64,000 bases of DNA from Thalassobaculum fulvum (GTDB taxonomy: Bacteria > Pseudomonadota > Alphaproteobacteria > Thalassobaculales > Thalassobaculaceae). Shown in pieces: positions 54,376 through 64,000 of the stretch (position 1 is its first letter; each line of letters starts with the position of its first letter). Under the pieces are notes generated by a model. It did no database searches. It had not been told where the DNA came from and saw only the letters and a list, made by a program, of their open reading frames with translations. Location: contig NZ_BMZS01000001.1 of NCBI RefSeq assembly GCF_014652915.1, positions 386,779-450,778 on the forward strand, written 5' to 3'. Both the position numbers and the translations under genes were made by a program.

Positions 54376-54478
54376 CGCCGGACCGCCGCCCCTCGCGCCG
54401 TGCGCCCCCTTGCACCGCCGGGCATGCGGCCTTAAGACCGGGGACGGACACAGACCGCGCGAAACGAGAGGGCGTTCC

Positions 54479-55701
<1,223 letters not shown>

Positions 55702-55705
<4 letters not shown>

Positions 55706-56568
55706 GCGACGCCAGGGGTAAGGCGGGGGTCTCCCGCATCGATGCGAAGTTCGCGGCGCTCAGGGCCGAGGGCCGCGGCGCGCTGGGGATATTCGTCAGC
55801 GCCGGCGACCCGGATTTCGAGACCGGCCTGGCGATCCTGAAGGGCCTGCCGGGCGCCGGCGCCGACATGATCGAGTTCGGCATGCCGTTCACCGACCCGA
55901 TGGCCGACGGCCCGGCGATCCAGGAGTCGAGCCAGCGGGCCCTGAAGGCCGGCATGACCCTGACGGGCGTGCTGGAGATGGTGCGGGCGTTCCGGGCCGG
56001 CGACCAGGACACGCCGATGATCCTGATGGGGTACTACAACCCGATCTACAGCTACGGGGTCGACCGGTTCATCGAGGATGCGCTGGCCTCCGGCGTCGAC
56101 GGGCTGATCGTGGTCGACCTGCCGCCGGAGGAGGACCGCGAGCTCTGCCTGCCGGCGCTGGCCAGGGGCCTCGGCTTCGTGCGGCTGGCGACCCCGACCA
56201 CCGACGACGTGCGGCTGCCGGCGGTACTCAAGAACACCGCGGGCTTCGTGTACTACGTCTCGATCATGGGCATCACCGGCACCGCCGAGGTGCCGACCGA
56301 CCTGGTGACCAAGGCGGTCGAGCGGCTGAAGCGGCACACCGACCTGCCGGTCTGCGTCGGCTTCGGCATCACCACCCCGGAGCAGGCGGCCGGCATCGCG
56401 CGCTGCGCCGACGGCGCCATCGTCGGAACGGCGGTGGTCAAGACCATCAAGGCCTCGCTCGACCACGAGGGCCGGGCGACCGAGGCGACGGTGTCCGATA
56501 CCCTCGGCTTCGTGCGCGGCCTCGCCGACGGCGTGCGCGGCGCGCGGCGACCGGCACCGCACGCATGA
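55702..56568 (+). CDS. trpA: Tryptophan synthase alpha chain
   Basis: 288 residues from GTG 55702, coupled to trpB. It cleaves indole-3-glycerol phosphate to indole. Catalytic Glu in [15 protein letters not shown] (E) and Asp in IVVDLPPEE are in place, with [12 protein letters not shown] and [13 protein letters not shown] as phosphate loop motifs. A 196-bp gap carrying a palindromic repeat follows before accD. Confidence 0.97.
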
Positions 56569-56600
56569 TCGGCGGGAGGCACACACCGTCGAATGCCCCC

Positions 56601-56720
56601 GTGGGTCCCGGCTCTCCGCGGCTCTGCCGCTGCGGCCGGGATGAGGGCTTCGGGGATGTTTCGCTCTTCCGTCCTCATCCCGGACCGACGCGCGGCCGGC
56701 GCGGCGGAGCCGGGACCCAC
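56601..56720. repeat. Palindromic intergenic repeat, copy B
   Basis: Perfect outer arms gtgggtcccggctc (56601-56614) and gagccgggacccac (56707-56720), and perfect inner arms ccgggatgag (56636-56645) and ctcatcccgg (56674-56683). It lies between trpA and accD. Confidence 0.88.
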
Positions 56721-56764
56721 GATGCGGGGACGGAGGTCCTGGGACGCTTGACGGGGGCACGCCC

Positions 56765-57820
56765 ATGAACTGGATCACCAACACGGTCCTGCCGAAGATC
56801 CAGGCGCTGGTGCGCCGCGAGGTGCCGGACAACCTCTGGCACAAATGCGTCGCCTGCGGGCAGATGATCTTCCACCGCGACCTGGAGCAGAACCTGCACG
56901 TCTGCCCGGAATGCGGCCACCACCTGCGGATCGGGCCGGTCGAGCGGATGAAGATCCTGTTCGACGACGGCAAGTACGACACCATCGAGCTGCCGCGGCC
57001 GGCGGTCGACCCGCTGAAGTTCCGCGACAGCAAGCGCTACTCCGACCGGCTGCGCGAGGCCCAGGCCAAGACCGGGCGCGGCGACGCCATGGTGGTGGCG
57101 CACGGCACGGTCGGCGGGATCGTGACGGTCGCGGCGGTGTTCGACTTCGGCTTCATGGGCGGCTCCATGGGCACCGGCGTCGGCGACGCCCTGGTCCGCG
57201 CCGCCCGGCTGGCCGAGACCCAGGACGCCGCCCTGGTGGTGTTTCCGTCCTCGGGCGGGGCGCGAATGCAGGAAGGCATCCTGTCGCTCATGCAGATGCC
57301 GCGCACGGTCGCCGCGGTCGACCGCCTCAAGGAGAAGGGGCTGCCGTTCGTCGTGGTGCTGACCGACCCGACCACCGGCGGCGTCACCGCGTCGTTCGCG
57401 ATGCTGGGCGACATCCACCTGGCCGAGCCGGGCTCGATCATCGGCTTCGCCGGCCAGCGGGTGATCCAGGAGACCATCCGCGAGCAGCTGCCCGACGGCT
57501 TCCAGAAGGCCGAGTACCTGCTGGAGCACGGCATGGTCGACGCCGTGGTGTCGCGCAAGGAGCTGAAGGCCACCCTGGCCCGCATCCTGCGGCTGCTGAT
57601 GCGGCCCGGGCCGGTAGCGCAGATCGTGGCGATGCCGCAGCCGGACCTGGAGATCCCAGCCCGCGCCGAGGCCGGCAACCCGGAGGCCGCCCAAGCCGGG
57701 ACGGGCAAGTCCGCGGGTGAAAGGGCCGGGACCGAGAAGGACGGGGCGTCCGGCAAGGACGGCGGGAAAGCGACGGAGCGCGTCGCGGATACGAAGGCGC
57801 CGCCCGACGACCCCCGCTAG
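56765..57820 (+). CDS. accD: Acetyl-CoA carboxylase carboxyltransferase subunit beta
   Basis: 351 residues from ATG 56765. It transfers carboxyl from biotin to acetyl-CoA with AccA, starting fatty acid synthesis. A zinc finger is formed by Cys28, Cys31, Cys47 and Cys50. The crotonase-type core has FPSSGGARMQEGILSLMQMPR and DPTTGGVTASFAMLGD. The last 50 residues (about 300-351) are a Gly/Lys/Glu/Asp-rich low-complexity tail not needed for activity. folC follows after about 50 bp. Confidence 0.96.
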   Translation: MNWITNTVLPKIQALVRREVPDNLWHKCVACGQMIFHRDLEQNLHVCPECGHHLRIGPVERMKILFDDGKYDTIELPRPAVDPLKFRDSKRYSDRLREAQAKTGRGDAMVVAHGTVGGIVTVAAVFDFGFMGGSMGTGVGDALVRAARLAETQDAALVVFPSSGGARMQEGILSLMQMPRTVAAVDRLKEKGLPFVVVLTDPTTGGVTASFAMLGDIHLAEPGSIIGFAGQRVIQETIREQLPDGFQKAEYLLEHGMVDAVVSRKELKATLARILRLLMRPGPVAQIVAMPQPDLEIPARAEAGNPEAAQAGTGKSAGERAGTEKDGASGKDGGKATERVADTKAPPDDPR

Positions 57821-57858
57821 GGTTCACATGCCGGGCCGGCGGCGTGCCGGCCCCTGAC

Positions 57859-57872
57859 CGGAGGATCCTCCG
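57859..57872. promoter_or_regulatory. Palindrome containing the folC Shine-Dalgarno
   Basis: CGGAGGATCCTCCG is a perfect 14-bp palindrome whose left half holds the GGAGG that sits 8 nt before the proposed ATC start of folC. It could hide the ribosome site by intermolecular or alternative pairing, or be coincidental. Confidence 0.45.
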
Positions 57873-59186
57873 ATCGTCGCACCGCTTTCCGTCGCCCCCG
57901 AGACCATCCTCGAGCGCCTGCTGAGGCTGCACCCGAAGGCGATCGACCTGTCGCTCGGCCGGATGCAGGGCCTGCTGGACGCCCTCGGCAATCCGGAGCG
58001 CGCGCTGCCGCCGGTGATCCACGTCGCCGGGACCAACGGCAAGGGCTCGACCTGCGCCTATACCAGGGCGATCCTCGAGGCCGCCGGCCACCGGGTGCAC
58101 GCCTACACCTCGCCGCATCTGGTGCGGTTCAACGAGCGTATCGTGCTGGCCGGCCGCGAGATCGACGACCCGTCGTTCGCCGAGATCCTGGAGGAGTGCG
58201 AGGCGGTCAACGCCGACGCCCCGATCACCCTGTTCGAGATCACCACGGCGGCCGCCCTGCTGGCGTTCGCCCGCACCCCGGCCGACGCGCTGGTGCTGGA
58301 GGTCGGCCTCGGCGGCCGGTTCGACGCCACCAACGTGGTCGGCCGGCCGGCCGCCGCCGCCATTGCGCCGGTGTCGATCGACCACCAGCAGTATCTCGGT
58401 GACACGCTGGAGCTGATCGCGTTCGAGAAGGCGGGCATCCTGAAGCCTGGCGTGCCGGGCGTGATCGGTATCCAGGACCCGCGGGCGCTCGCGGTGATCG
58501 AGGCGCGGGCCGCCGAGGTCGGCGCCCCGCTGACCCGCTGGGGCCGGGAGTTCTCGGCCCGGCTGGAGGGCGAGCGCCTGGTGTTCGAGATGGACGGGGT
58601 GCGCGAGACCCTGCCGCGGCCGGCGCTGCCGGGGGCGCACCAGATCGGCAACGCCGCACTGGCGCTGGCCGTCTGCCGGACGGTTGCCGCGGAGCTGGCC
58701 AACGCGCCGGTCGACCGGGCCCGCGGCCTGCTGAGCGCGACCTGGCCGGCGCGCCTGCAGCGGCTGACCCGCGGGCCGCTGCTCGCCCGGGTGCGGCCGG
58801 ACTGGTCGCTGTGGCTCGACGGCGGCCACAACGAGGACGCCGGCCGGGCGATCGGCGAGCATGTCGCGGGCTGGCGGCGGGCCGACCCCGAGGCGCCGGT
58901 CCACCTGATCCTCGGCATGCTGAACACCAAGGATCCGCGCGGTTACCTGCGGCACTTCGCCGGGCTGGTCGACAGCGTCGCCACCGTGACGATCCCGGGC
59001 GAGCAGGCGTCGCTCAGCGCCGAGGACGCGGCGGCCGCGGCCCGCGACGCCGGGGTTCCCGCCACCACGGCGGCCAGCGTGGCCGAGGCGGTGGCCCGGG
59101 CCGGCGCGGACCCGCGGCCCGGCGGCCGGGTGCTGATCGCCGGCTCGCTGTACCTCGCCGGCAAGGTGCTCGCCGACCACGGGTGA
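57873..59186 (+). CDS. folC: Bifunctional dihydrofolate/folylpolyglutamate synthase, probable ATC start
   Basis: 437 residues if begun at ATC 57873. The in-frame stop at 57855 and the absence of ATG, GTG or TTG before 57963 leave either this ATC, with GGAGG 8 nt upstream, or ATG 57963. The latter would remove the conserved RLLRLHPKAIDLSLGR segment, so ATC is preferred. Mur-ligase fold: ATP loop HVAGTNGKGST, TSPHLVRFNERI, LEVGLGGRFDATN and WLDGGHNEDAG. It adds glutamate to dihydropteroate and folates. It follows accD closely. Confidence 0.9.
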   Translation: MVAPLSVAPETILERLLRLHPKAIDLSLGRMQGLLDALGNPERALPPVIHVAGTNGKGSTCAYTRAILEAAGHRVHAYTSPHLVRFNERIVLAGREIDDPSFAEILEECEAVNADAPITLFEITTAAALLAFARTPADALVLEVGLGGRFDATNVVGRPAAAAIAPVSIDHQQYLGDTLELIAFEKAGILKPGVPGVIGIQDPRALAVIEARAAEVGAPLTRWGREFSARLEGERLVFEMDGVRETLPRPALPGAHQIGNAALALAVCRTVAAELANAPVDRARGLLSATWPARLQRLTRGPLLARVRPDWSLWLDGGHNEDAGRAIGEHVAGWRRADPEAPVHLILGMLNTKDPRGYLRHFAGLVDSVATVTIPGEQASLSAEDAAAAARDAGVPATTAASVAEAVARAGADPRPGGRVLIAGSLYLAGKVLADHG

Positions 59187-59213
59187 CCGGCGCGGCTGCG
59201 CCGGGCCAATCCG

Positions 59214-59320
59214 TCCGGAACGGCGAGAAGGGAGGGGAGAGCGCCGGCCGCTTGCTGCCCCTCTGCCGTCATTCCGGACAGGCACGCCAGGGGCAGGACT
59301 GGCCTGGAATTCCTATCGTG
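59214..59320. repeat. Degraded palindromic intergenic repeat, copy E
   Basis: Only partial arms remain: tccggaa (59214-59220) and ttccgga (59272-59278), with gccgtcattccgga matching the inner arm of copy A, then cctggaattcct replacing the outer arm. It lies between folC and the trxA terminator. Confidence 0.5.
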
Positions 59321-59330
59321 ACGGGCGCCC

Positions 59331-59363
59331 AAAAACAAAACGGCCTCGCCGAAGCGAGGCCGT
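59331..59363 (-). terminator. Rho-independent terminator of trxA
   Basis: On the minus strand ACGGCCTCGC-TTCG-GCGAGGCCGT forms a perfect 10-bp stem with a stable tetraloop, followed by TTTGTTTTT, about 26 bp after the trxA stop. Confidence 0.92.
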
Positions 59364-59389
59364 AAGCGTCGCACACACGCTTATGGGTA

Positions 59390-59710
59390 TCAGATCGACG
59401 ACTCGATCCAGGCCTTGAGATCGCCCTTCGGGAGTGCGCCGATCTTCATGGCGGCCACTTGGCCGTCCTTGAACAGCATCAGGGTCGGAATGCCCCGGAC
59501 CCCGTAGGCGGCGGGGGTCTTGGGGTTGTCGTCGATGTTGACCTTGGCGACCGTGACCTTGTCGCCGAGCTCGCTCGAGATCTCCTCCAACGCGGGGGCG
59601 ATCATCTTGCAGGGCCCGCACCATTCTGCCCAGAAGTCCACGACCACGGGCTTGTCTGACTTCAGCACGTCGTCGTCGAAGGAGCCGTCGGATACCGGGA
59701 CCGTCGCCAT
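59390..59710 (-). CDS. trxA: Thioredoxin 1
   Basis: 106 residues from ATG 59710. Active site WCGPC with Cys31 and Cys34; also DFWAEW before it and the cis-proline loop GIPTLMLF. A cytoplasmic disulfide reductase for ribonucleotide reductase and others. It lies 119 bp downstream of addA on the same strand and has a strong terminator of its own. Confidence 0.97.
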   Translation of the reverse strand: MATVPVSDGSFDDDVLKSDKPVVVDFWAEWCGPCKMIAPALEEISSELGDKVTVAKVNIDDNPKTPAAYGVRGIPTLMLFKDGQVAAMKIGALPKGDLKAWIESSI

Positions 59711-59829
59711 CGAGTCATCCTCTCCAAGAATGCGTTCCGGCAGAATCTAGGAACGCGCGGTTGGGGGGTCAAGCATCGCCGCACGGCGGCGCGGAAGTCG
59801 GCGGCTGCCCAGGCGATCGCACCGGGGGG

Positions 59830-62800
59830 TCAGGGCAGCTCCATCAGGCGGGGACCGTCGGTCCACACCAGTGCGCACCGTATCCGTCGGTCTGGATAAA
59901 GGTCGGCGAGCAGGGTCCGGTAGGTGCGCATCTGGCGCCGGTATGCTTCCGGAACGGCATCGACGCTCGCCGGTGCCGGCCGGTTGGTCTTGAAGTCGAC
60001 CACCAGGACGGCGTCGCCGGTGATCACCAGCCGGTCGATTCGCCCGGACACCACCTCCGGCCCGTCCGGACCGGGGACCACGCCGACCACAGGGACCTCG
60101 GCGCGCGAGCCGGGGGCGAACGCCGCCGCGAACGCCGGGTCGTCGAGCACCGCCAGCGCCTCGGCGAGCCAGGCCTCGGCGGTCTCCGGTTCGAGGCCGT
60201 GCATCGGGCGCGCCAGGAACCGGCGGCCGGCCTCGGCGCGCTGCCCCGGGGCGAGGTCCGGCAGGGTCTGCAGCAGCCGGTGCAGGATCAGGCCACGCTT
60301 GAAGCGACGGCCGTCGTCGGCGTCGAGCGGCGAGCGCACCGGCGGTTCCTCGCCGGCCGGCCGCGACGGGGCGAGCGGCCGCGGCGGGCTCGGCTCGGGG
60401 ACCGACGGCGGCCGGAACGCCCAGTCGGGCGGCGGCGGGACCGCGGCCACCGTGTCGGCGGCCGGCGGCCGGACATCGGCGGCCTGGGCGGTCTCGATCA
60501 CCAGGGTCGGGGCGGCCTCCGGGTCGACGGGGTCGGGCACCGGTACGGCGATCGGCTCCAGCCCGCGCCGGATCAGCTCGTACCAGTTGCCGGCGGTGGC
60601 TTTCCGGCGGCCGTTCCAGCCGCACACCACCAGCCGGTCCTCGGCCCGGGTCATGGCGACGTACAGCAGCCGCCGGTATTCCTGGTCCTGGCGTCGGCGG
60701 GCCTCGGCGCGGGCGGCCGCGGACACCCGGTCGGCTTCTTCCGCCGACGTGGTCCACAGCGGGATCTCGGCGCCGCCGGCGTCGGCGTGCCAGAGCCACC
60801 GGTCCTGCAGCTGTGGCACCCGCAGCGTGTCCGGCAGGATCACGATCGGCGCCTGCAGGCCCTTGGCGCCGTGCACGGTCATCACCCGCACGCTGCCGCC
60901 GGCGCCCTCCAGCTCGCGCTTCACCTCGAAGTCGCCGGCCGCCAGCCAGTGCAGGAAACCCTGCAGCGACGGCGTGCTCTCGCGCTCGTAGGCCAGCGCC
61001 TGGGCCATGAACTCGTCGATCGCGTCCTCGGCCTCGTGGCCGAGGCGCCGCACCAGCCGCTCGCGCCCGCCGCGCGCCAGGATGCGCTGGAAGAAGTCGT
61101 GCGGCGGCACCCGGTCGGCCAGGCCCAGCCACTCGCCGAACCGGCGGTCGGCCTCCAGGAAGACGCCGCCCTCGGCCGAGCGCCGGCGCAGCTCGCGCCA
61201 GACCCGCGGCTGCTCGCGGCCCTGGCAGAGGTCGTAGAGCTGGTCCTCGGTCAGTCCGACCAGCGGCCCCTTCAGCACCCCGGCCAGCGTCAGGTCGTCC
61301 TCCGGCAGCAGCACGGCGCGGCCGAGCGCCACCAGGTCCCTGACCGCCATCTGGTCGGTCAGCACCAGCCGGTCGACGCCGGCGACCGGCACCCGGGCCC
61401 GCTTCAGGGCGGCCACCAGCTCGTGCACGAACGGCCCGCGGCGCTGCACCAGCACCATGACGTCGCCGGCCCCGACCGGCCTTCCCTTCGACGGCAGCGG
61501 CGTGCGGTCGTCCAGCCAGCCGCGGATCCGGTCGGCGATGCCCTGGGCCAGCCGGGCCCGCGGCTCGTCGGCGGAGCGCCTCTCGACCGGCGGCGCCCAG
61601 GGCGCGCTGCCCTCCGGCTCGACCGGGTCGACCAGCGGCCAGATCTCGACCCGCCCGGCGTGGCCGGTGCGCACCGCGTTGTGGACGATCGGCACCGACC
61701 CGCCGTCGGCCTCGATCTCGGCGACCCCGTCCTGCGCCTCGGGCAGGGCGAACACCGCGTCGACCGCCTGCAGCACCGCGTCGGTCGAGCGGAACGACTG
61801 CTCCAGCGGCACCCGGCGGAACAGCTTGCCGGCGTCGGCCACCCGGGTGGCGAAGTGGCTGCGGGCGGCGCCGAAGCCGGCCGGGTCGGCGCCCTGGAAG
61901 CTGTAGATCGACTGCTTGACGTCGCCGACCGCGAAGATCGTGCGCTCGACCGGCGGGTGCCGGCCCCCGGAGTGGCGAGACTCGTGAGCCCCCGATCCGG
62001 CGAAGAACTCCTCGGCCAGGGCGCGCACGATGTCCCACTGCGCCGGGCTGGTGTCCTGGGCCTCGTCGATCAGGATGTGGTCGAGACCGCCGTCGAGCTT
62101 GAACAGCACCCAGGCCGCCACGCCCGGCCGCTGCAGCAGGCTGCGGGCGCGTTCCACCAGGTCCTCGTAGTCGAGCTCGGCGCGCCGGGCCTTGGCGGCC
62201 TCGTAGGCCTCGATCACGGCGGTCGCGAGGGTCAGCAGCGCCACCGTCCGCTCGGCGGTGGCGCACGCCTTCCGCATTTCCTCGACGGCGACCAGCCGCT
62301 CGGCCTCAGCCAGCAGGGTGTCGGCGGCGGCCGCGTCGAAATCCAGGGTGCCCTTGGTCGCTTGTCGGGCCAGCGGCGTACCGTCCTGTTTGAGGAACTG
62401 GTCGCGGTACTCGTCCCAGCGGTTGGCCCGCTGCTCCGCGTCCTGCAGCGACAGCCAGTCGGCAATCACCGGAGCGCGCCGCACGTCGGTCTTCGCACCA
62501 TGCGTCAGCGCTTCGGCGGCGCGGCGCAACGCCGGGGCGTCGAACGCCCGGGACGCGCAGGCCGCGAGCAGCAATTCGCGATCGCCGGTGCCGGGTGCGA
62601 TGCCGAGCCGGCGGTGGATCGCCGCCGCCAGGCCGTCGGGCCCGCCGGCCGCGCCGAGCGCGGCACGCAGCCGGGTGCGGGCGGCGAGCACGGCGCGCAT
62701 CAGTTCGCGGAACTGGTCCTGGTTGGCCTTTCCGGTGATCACGCCGAGAGCGTCGGCCAGCTTGGACTCCTCGGCCGTGCGGGCGCGCGCCAGCACATGC

Positions 62801-63291
62801 GCCTCGGCGTCGGCCAGCAGCCCGGCGCTGGCCCGGTCGTCGGCCAGCCGGAAATGCGGCGGCACCCCGGCCTCCAGCGGGAACCGGCCGAGCAGCGACT
62901 GGGCGAAGGCGTGGATGGTCTGGATCTTCAGCCCGCCCGGGGCGTCCAGCACCTCGGCGAACAGCCGCCGGGCCTTGGCCAGCCGGCGGCGGCTGGGCGT
63001 GGTGCCGGACAGGGCGGCGAGGTCGTCGACCAGCTCCGGCTCGGGCACCACCGTCCACTCGGCCAGCCGGCCCTGCAGGCGGGTCGCCATCTCGGCCGCC
63101 GCCGCCTTGGTGTAGGTCAGGCACAGCAGCCGCTCCGGCGAGGCGCCGTCGAGCAGCAGGTTCAGCAGCCGGTCGGTCAGCACCTTGGTCTTGCCGGACC
63201 CGGCCGACGCCGCCACCCATGCCGAGGCGGCCGGGTCGGCGGCGGCGCGCTGCCGCTCGCTGGCCAGCGCGATGACGGTGGCGTCGGTCAT
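59830..63291 (-). CDS. addA: Double-strand break repair helicase-nuclease AddA
   Basis: 1153 residues from ATG 63291. UvrD-like helicase: Walker A ASAGSGKT (about 28-35), LCLTYTKAAAAEMATR (motif Ia), Walker B LDHILIDEAQDTSPAQW, VGDVKQSIYSFQGADP, VMTVHGAKGLQAPIV and RLLYVAMTRAEDRLVV. The C-terminal RecB-family nuclease shows GRIDRLVITGDAVLVVDFKTNRP. With AddB it resects double-strand breaks to load RecA. A Pro-rich linker (about 925-1000) joins helicase and nuclease. addB is upstream on the same strand, separated by a palindromic repeat. Confidence 0.95.
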   Translation of the reverse strand: MTDATVIALASERQRAAADPAASAWVAASAGSGKTKVLTDRLLNLLLDGASPERLLCLTYTKAAAAEMATRLQGRLAEWTVVPEPELVDDLAALSGTTPSRRRLAKARRLFAEVLDAPGGLKIQTIHAFAQSLLGRFPLEAGVPPHFRLADDRASAGLLADAEAHVLARARTAEESKLADALGVITGKANQDQFRELMRAVLAARTRLRAALGAAGGPDGLAAAIHRRLGIAPGTGDRELLLAACASRAFDAPALRRAAEALTHGAKTDVRRAPVIADWLSLQDAEQRANRWDEYRDQFLKQDGTPLARQATKGTLDFDAAAADTLLAEAERLVAVEEMRKACATAERTVALLTLATAVIEAYEAAKARRAELDYEDLVERARSLLQRPGVAAWVLFKLDGGLDHILIDEAQDTSPAQWDIVRALAEEFFAGSGAHESRHSGGRHPPVERTIFAVGDVKQSIYSFQGADPAGFGAARSHFATRVADAGKLFRRVPLEQSFRSTDAVLQAVDAVFALPEAQDGVAEIEADGGSVPIVHNAVRTGHAGRVEIWPLVDPVEPEGSAPWAPPVERRSADEPRARLAQGIADRIRGWLDDRTPLPSKGRPVGAGDVMVLVQRRGPFVHELVAALKRARVPVAGVDRLVLTDQMAVRDLVALGRAVLLPEDDLTLAGVLKGPLVGLTEDQLYDLCQGREQPRVWRELRRRSAEGGVFLEADRRFGEWLGLADRVPPHDFFQRILARGGRERLVRRLGHEAEDAIDEFMAQALAYERESTPSLQGFLHWLAAGDFEVKRELEGAGGSVRVMTVHGAKGLQAPIVILPDTLRVPQLQDRWLWHADAGGAEIPLWTTSAEEADRVSAAARAEARRRQDQEYRRLLYVAMTRAEDRLVVCGWNGRRKATAGNWYELIRRGLEPIAVPVPDPVDPEAAPTLVIETAQAADVRPPAADTVAAVPPPPDWAFRPPSVPEPSPPRPLAPSRPAGEEPPVRSPLDADDGRRFKRGLILHRLLQTLPDLAPGQRAEAGRRFLARPMHGLEPETAEAWLAEALAVLDDPAFAAAFAPGSRAEVPVVGVVPGPDGPEVVSGRIDRLVITGDAVLVVDFKTNRPAPASVDAVPEAYRRQMRTYRTLLADLYPDRRIRCALVWTDGPRLMELP

Positions 63292-63320
63292 GACGACGGC
63301 TCCCGGCGAAGGAGCGGCGG

Positions 63321-63431
63321 GTGGGTCCCGGCTCTTCGCGGCTGCGCCGCTTCGGCCGGGATGACGTCAGAAGAAATAACCGACGTCATCCCGGTCCGGG
63401 GTGCCGCAGGCGGACCGGAACCGGGACCTAC
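63321..63431. repeat. Palindromic intergenic repeat, copy C
   Basis: Outer arms gtgggtcccggctc (63321-63334) and ccgggacctac (63421-63431), and perfect inner arms ccgggatgacgtc (63356-63368) and gacgtcatcccgg (63382-63394). It is unusual in lying inside an operon, between addB and addA. Confidence 0.85.
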
Positions 63432-63468
63432 GGATCGACGGGGGTGTGGGAGGTGCGCCGTCATCGCC

Positions 63469-64000
63469 TCACTCCTCCTCGCCGGCGGCCCACTCGCCGA
63501 TCCGGGCGAGGTGCTCGTAGTCGTTGAAGCGCGGCTTGCGGGCGGCGTCGGGAACCGAGTGGTAGGGGGTCGCCGGGTCGTCGAAGGTGGCGATCAGGTC
63601 GCGCAGCCCGGCCTCGGCTTCGGCCACCAGCTCGGCGATGCCGTCGGCCACCTCGTCGATCGTGCCGGGCGGGTCGCCGCCGCCGACCCGCCAGTAGGCC
63701 AGCGACGAGGTCTCGCCGGCAGGTAGCCCGGGGAACCCGCCGTGCGCCAGCATCAGCGCCTCCAGCGGCAGCTGCGGGGCGGCGCCGTTCTTCAGCTCGG
63801 TGCGGGTCGGCCGGCCGCCGGTCTTGTAGTCGACGATGGCGTAGCTGCCGTCGGCCAGGCGGTCGATGCGGTCGGCGATGCCGGTCACCGTGAACGGCCC
63901 GGCCGGGCCGTCGACCGTCAGCTCGCCGCGCTGCTCGGTGGCGGTCGCCGACAGCGAGCGGCGGCGGTCGCGCTCGACCTCGACGAACCAGGCGGCGACC
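63469..64000 (-). CDS. addB: AddB C-terminal part (ATP-dependent nuclease subunit B), start beyond the window
   Basis: The frame is open from the right edge to the stop at 63469; 177 residues are visible. The RecB-family nuclease motif GIADRIDRLADGSYAIVDYKTGGRPT is complete, preceded by AWFVEVERDRRRSLSAT. The order addB-addA on one strand and the nuclease signature support AddB, partner of AddA in double-strand break repair. The N-terminal helicase-like part lies outside the window. Confidence 0.9.
   Translation of the reverse strand, partial: VAAWFVEVERDRRRSLSATATEQRGELTVDGPAGPFTVTGIADRIDRLADGSYAIVDYKTGGRPTRTELKNGAAPQLPLEALMLAHGGFPGLPAGETSSLAYWRVGGGDPPGTIDEVADGIAELVAEAEAGLRDLIATFDDPATPYHSVPDAARKPRFNDYEHLARIGEWAAGEEE

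Noticed and set aside
54376-54478. Possible trp leader/attenuator between trpF and trpB
   Set aside because: No Trp-codon leader peptide and no convincing alternative hairpins were found in the 103 bp.
59761-63726. 1321-codon plus-strand open frame
   Set aside because: Antisense to addA, with GC-rich shadow composition (Arg, Gly, Gln, His runs) and no family motif, whereas the minus strand has all UvrD/AddA motifs in order.
63469-63888. addB read as a truncated gene
   Set aside because: The frame continues open through the right edge with nuclease-domain sequence; the short frame is only an internal GTG.

Overview
The window is very GC-rich, densely coded bacterial chromosome. The gene content and order (FYDLN-acid protein, aroA, cmk, rpsA, ihfB; trpF-trpB-trpA-accD-folC; trxA beside addA/addB; RegB/RegA redox pair) point to an alphaproteobacterium, probably Rhodospirillales-like. 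That placement is inferred from gene families only. No phage, IS element, rRNA operon or CRISPR array was seen.

Layout. (1) 1-6862, minus: two RTX (GGxGxDxxx) proteins without signal peptides, probably type I secreted. The first carries a C-terminal FG-GAP/VCBS-type propeller. The second is a giant repeat protein that runs off the left edge and contains 354-bp (118-residue) tandem super-modules. (2) 7199-14042: a small exopolysaccharide locus with one GT4 glycosyltransferase, a priming glycosylphosphotransferase, a Wzc-type tyrosine kinase, a Wza-type export lipoprotein and an outer-membrane barrel protein. It is followed by a divergent degenerate GGDEF/EAL protein. Together these look like a matrix or biofilm region. 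(3) 15754-24602: RegA/RegB, a Sel1-like lipoprotein, an NCS2 permease with an extra C-terminal domain, and an RND adaptor/pump pair. (4) 24615-29810: a sensory block with a PAS histidine kinase, a globin-coupled soluble chemoreceptor, a PAS_5 protein and a LuxR-type regulator preceded by a perfect FNR/FixK-type box. (5) 29938-38778: two convergent operons, DUF6134-photolyase-SDR-NTF2 (plus) and FAD oxidoreductase-DUF1365-CFA synthase-MFS-DUF3833 (minus). Each is preceded by a TGATCC-N18-TA element like the singlet-oxygen sigma factor RpoE/ChrR promoters of Rhodobacter. I read this as one photo-oxidative stress regulon for DNA repair and membrane lipid modification.

(6) 38971-41898: DUF2946 and PCu(A)C copper proteins, then an HxlR regulator with a MATE pump. 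(7) 42058-47300: tRNA-Ala(GGC) and the housekeeping genes aroA, cmk, rpsA and ihfB. (8) 47486-52413: a MocR regulator divergent from a PaiB-like protein, then a feruloyl-CoA-synthase-like ligase and an alpha/beta hydrolase. (9) 52596-59186: lapA-pyrF-trpF-trpB-trpA-accD-folC, nearly all translationally coupled or tightly spaced. (10) 59390-64000, minus: trxA, addA and the 3' end of addB.

A family of palindromic intergenic repeats (GTGGGTCCCGG...CCGGGATGA type) appears at least four times, with one degraded copy. Short 14-bp tandem repeats built on stop codons occur at two gene ends. folC appears to start at an ATC codon.
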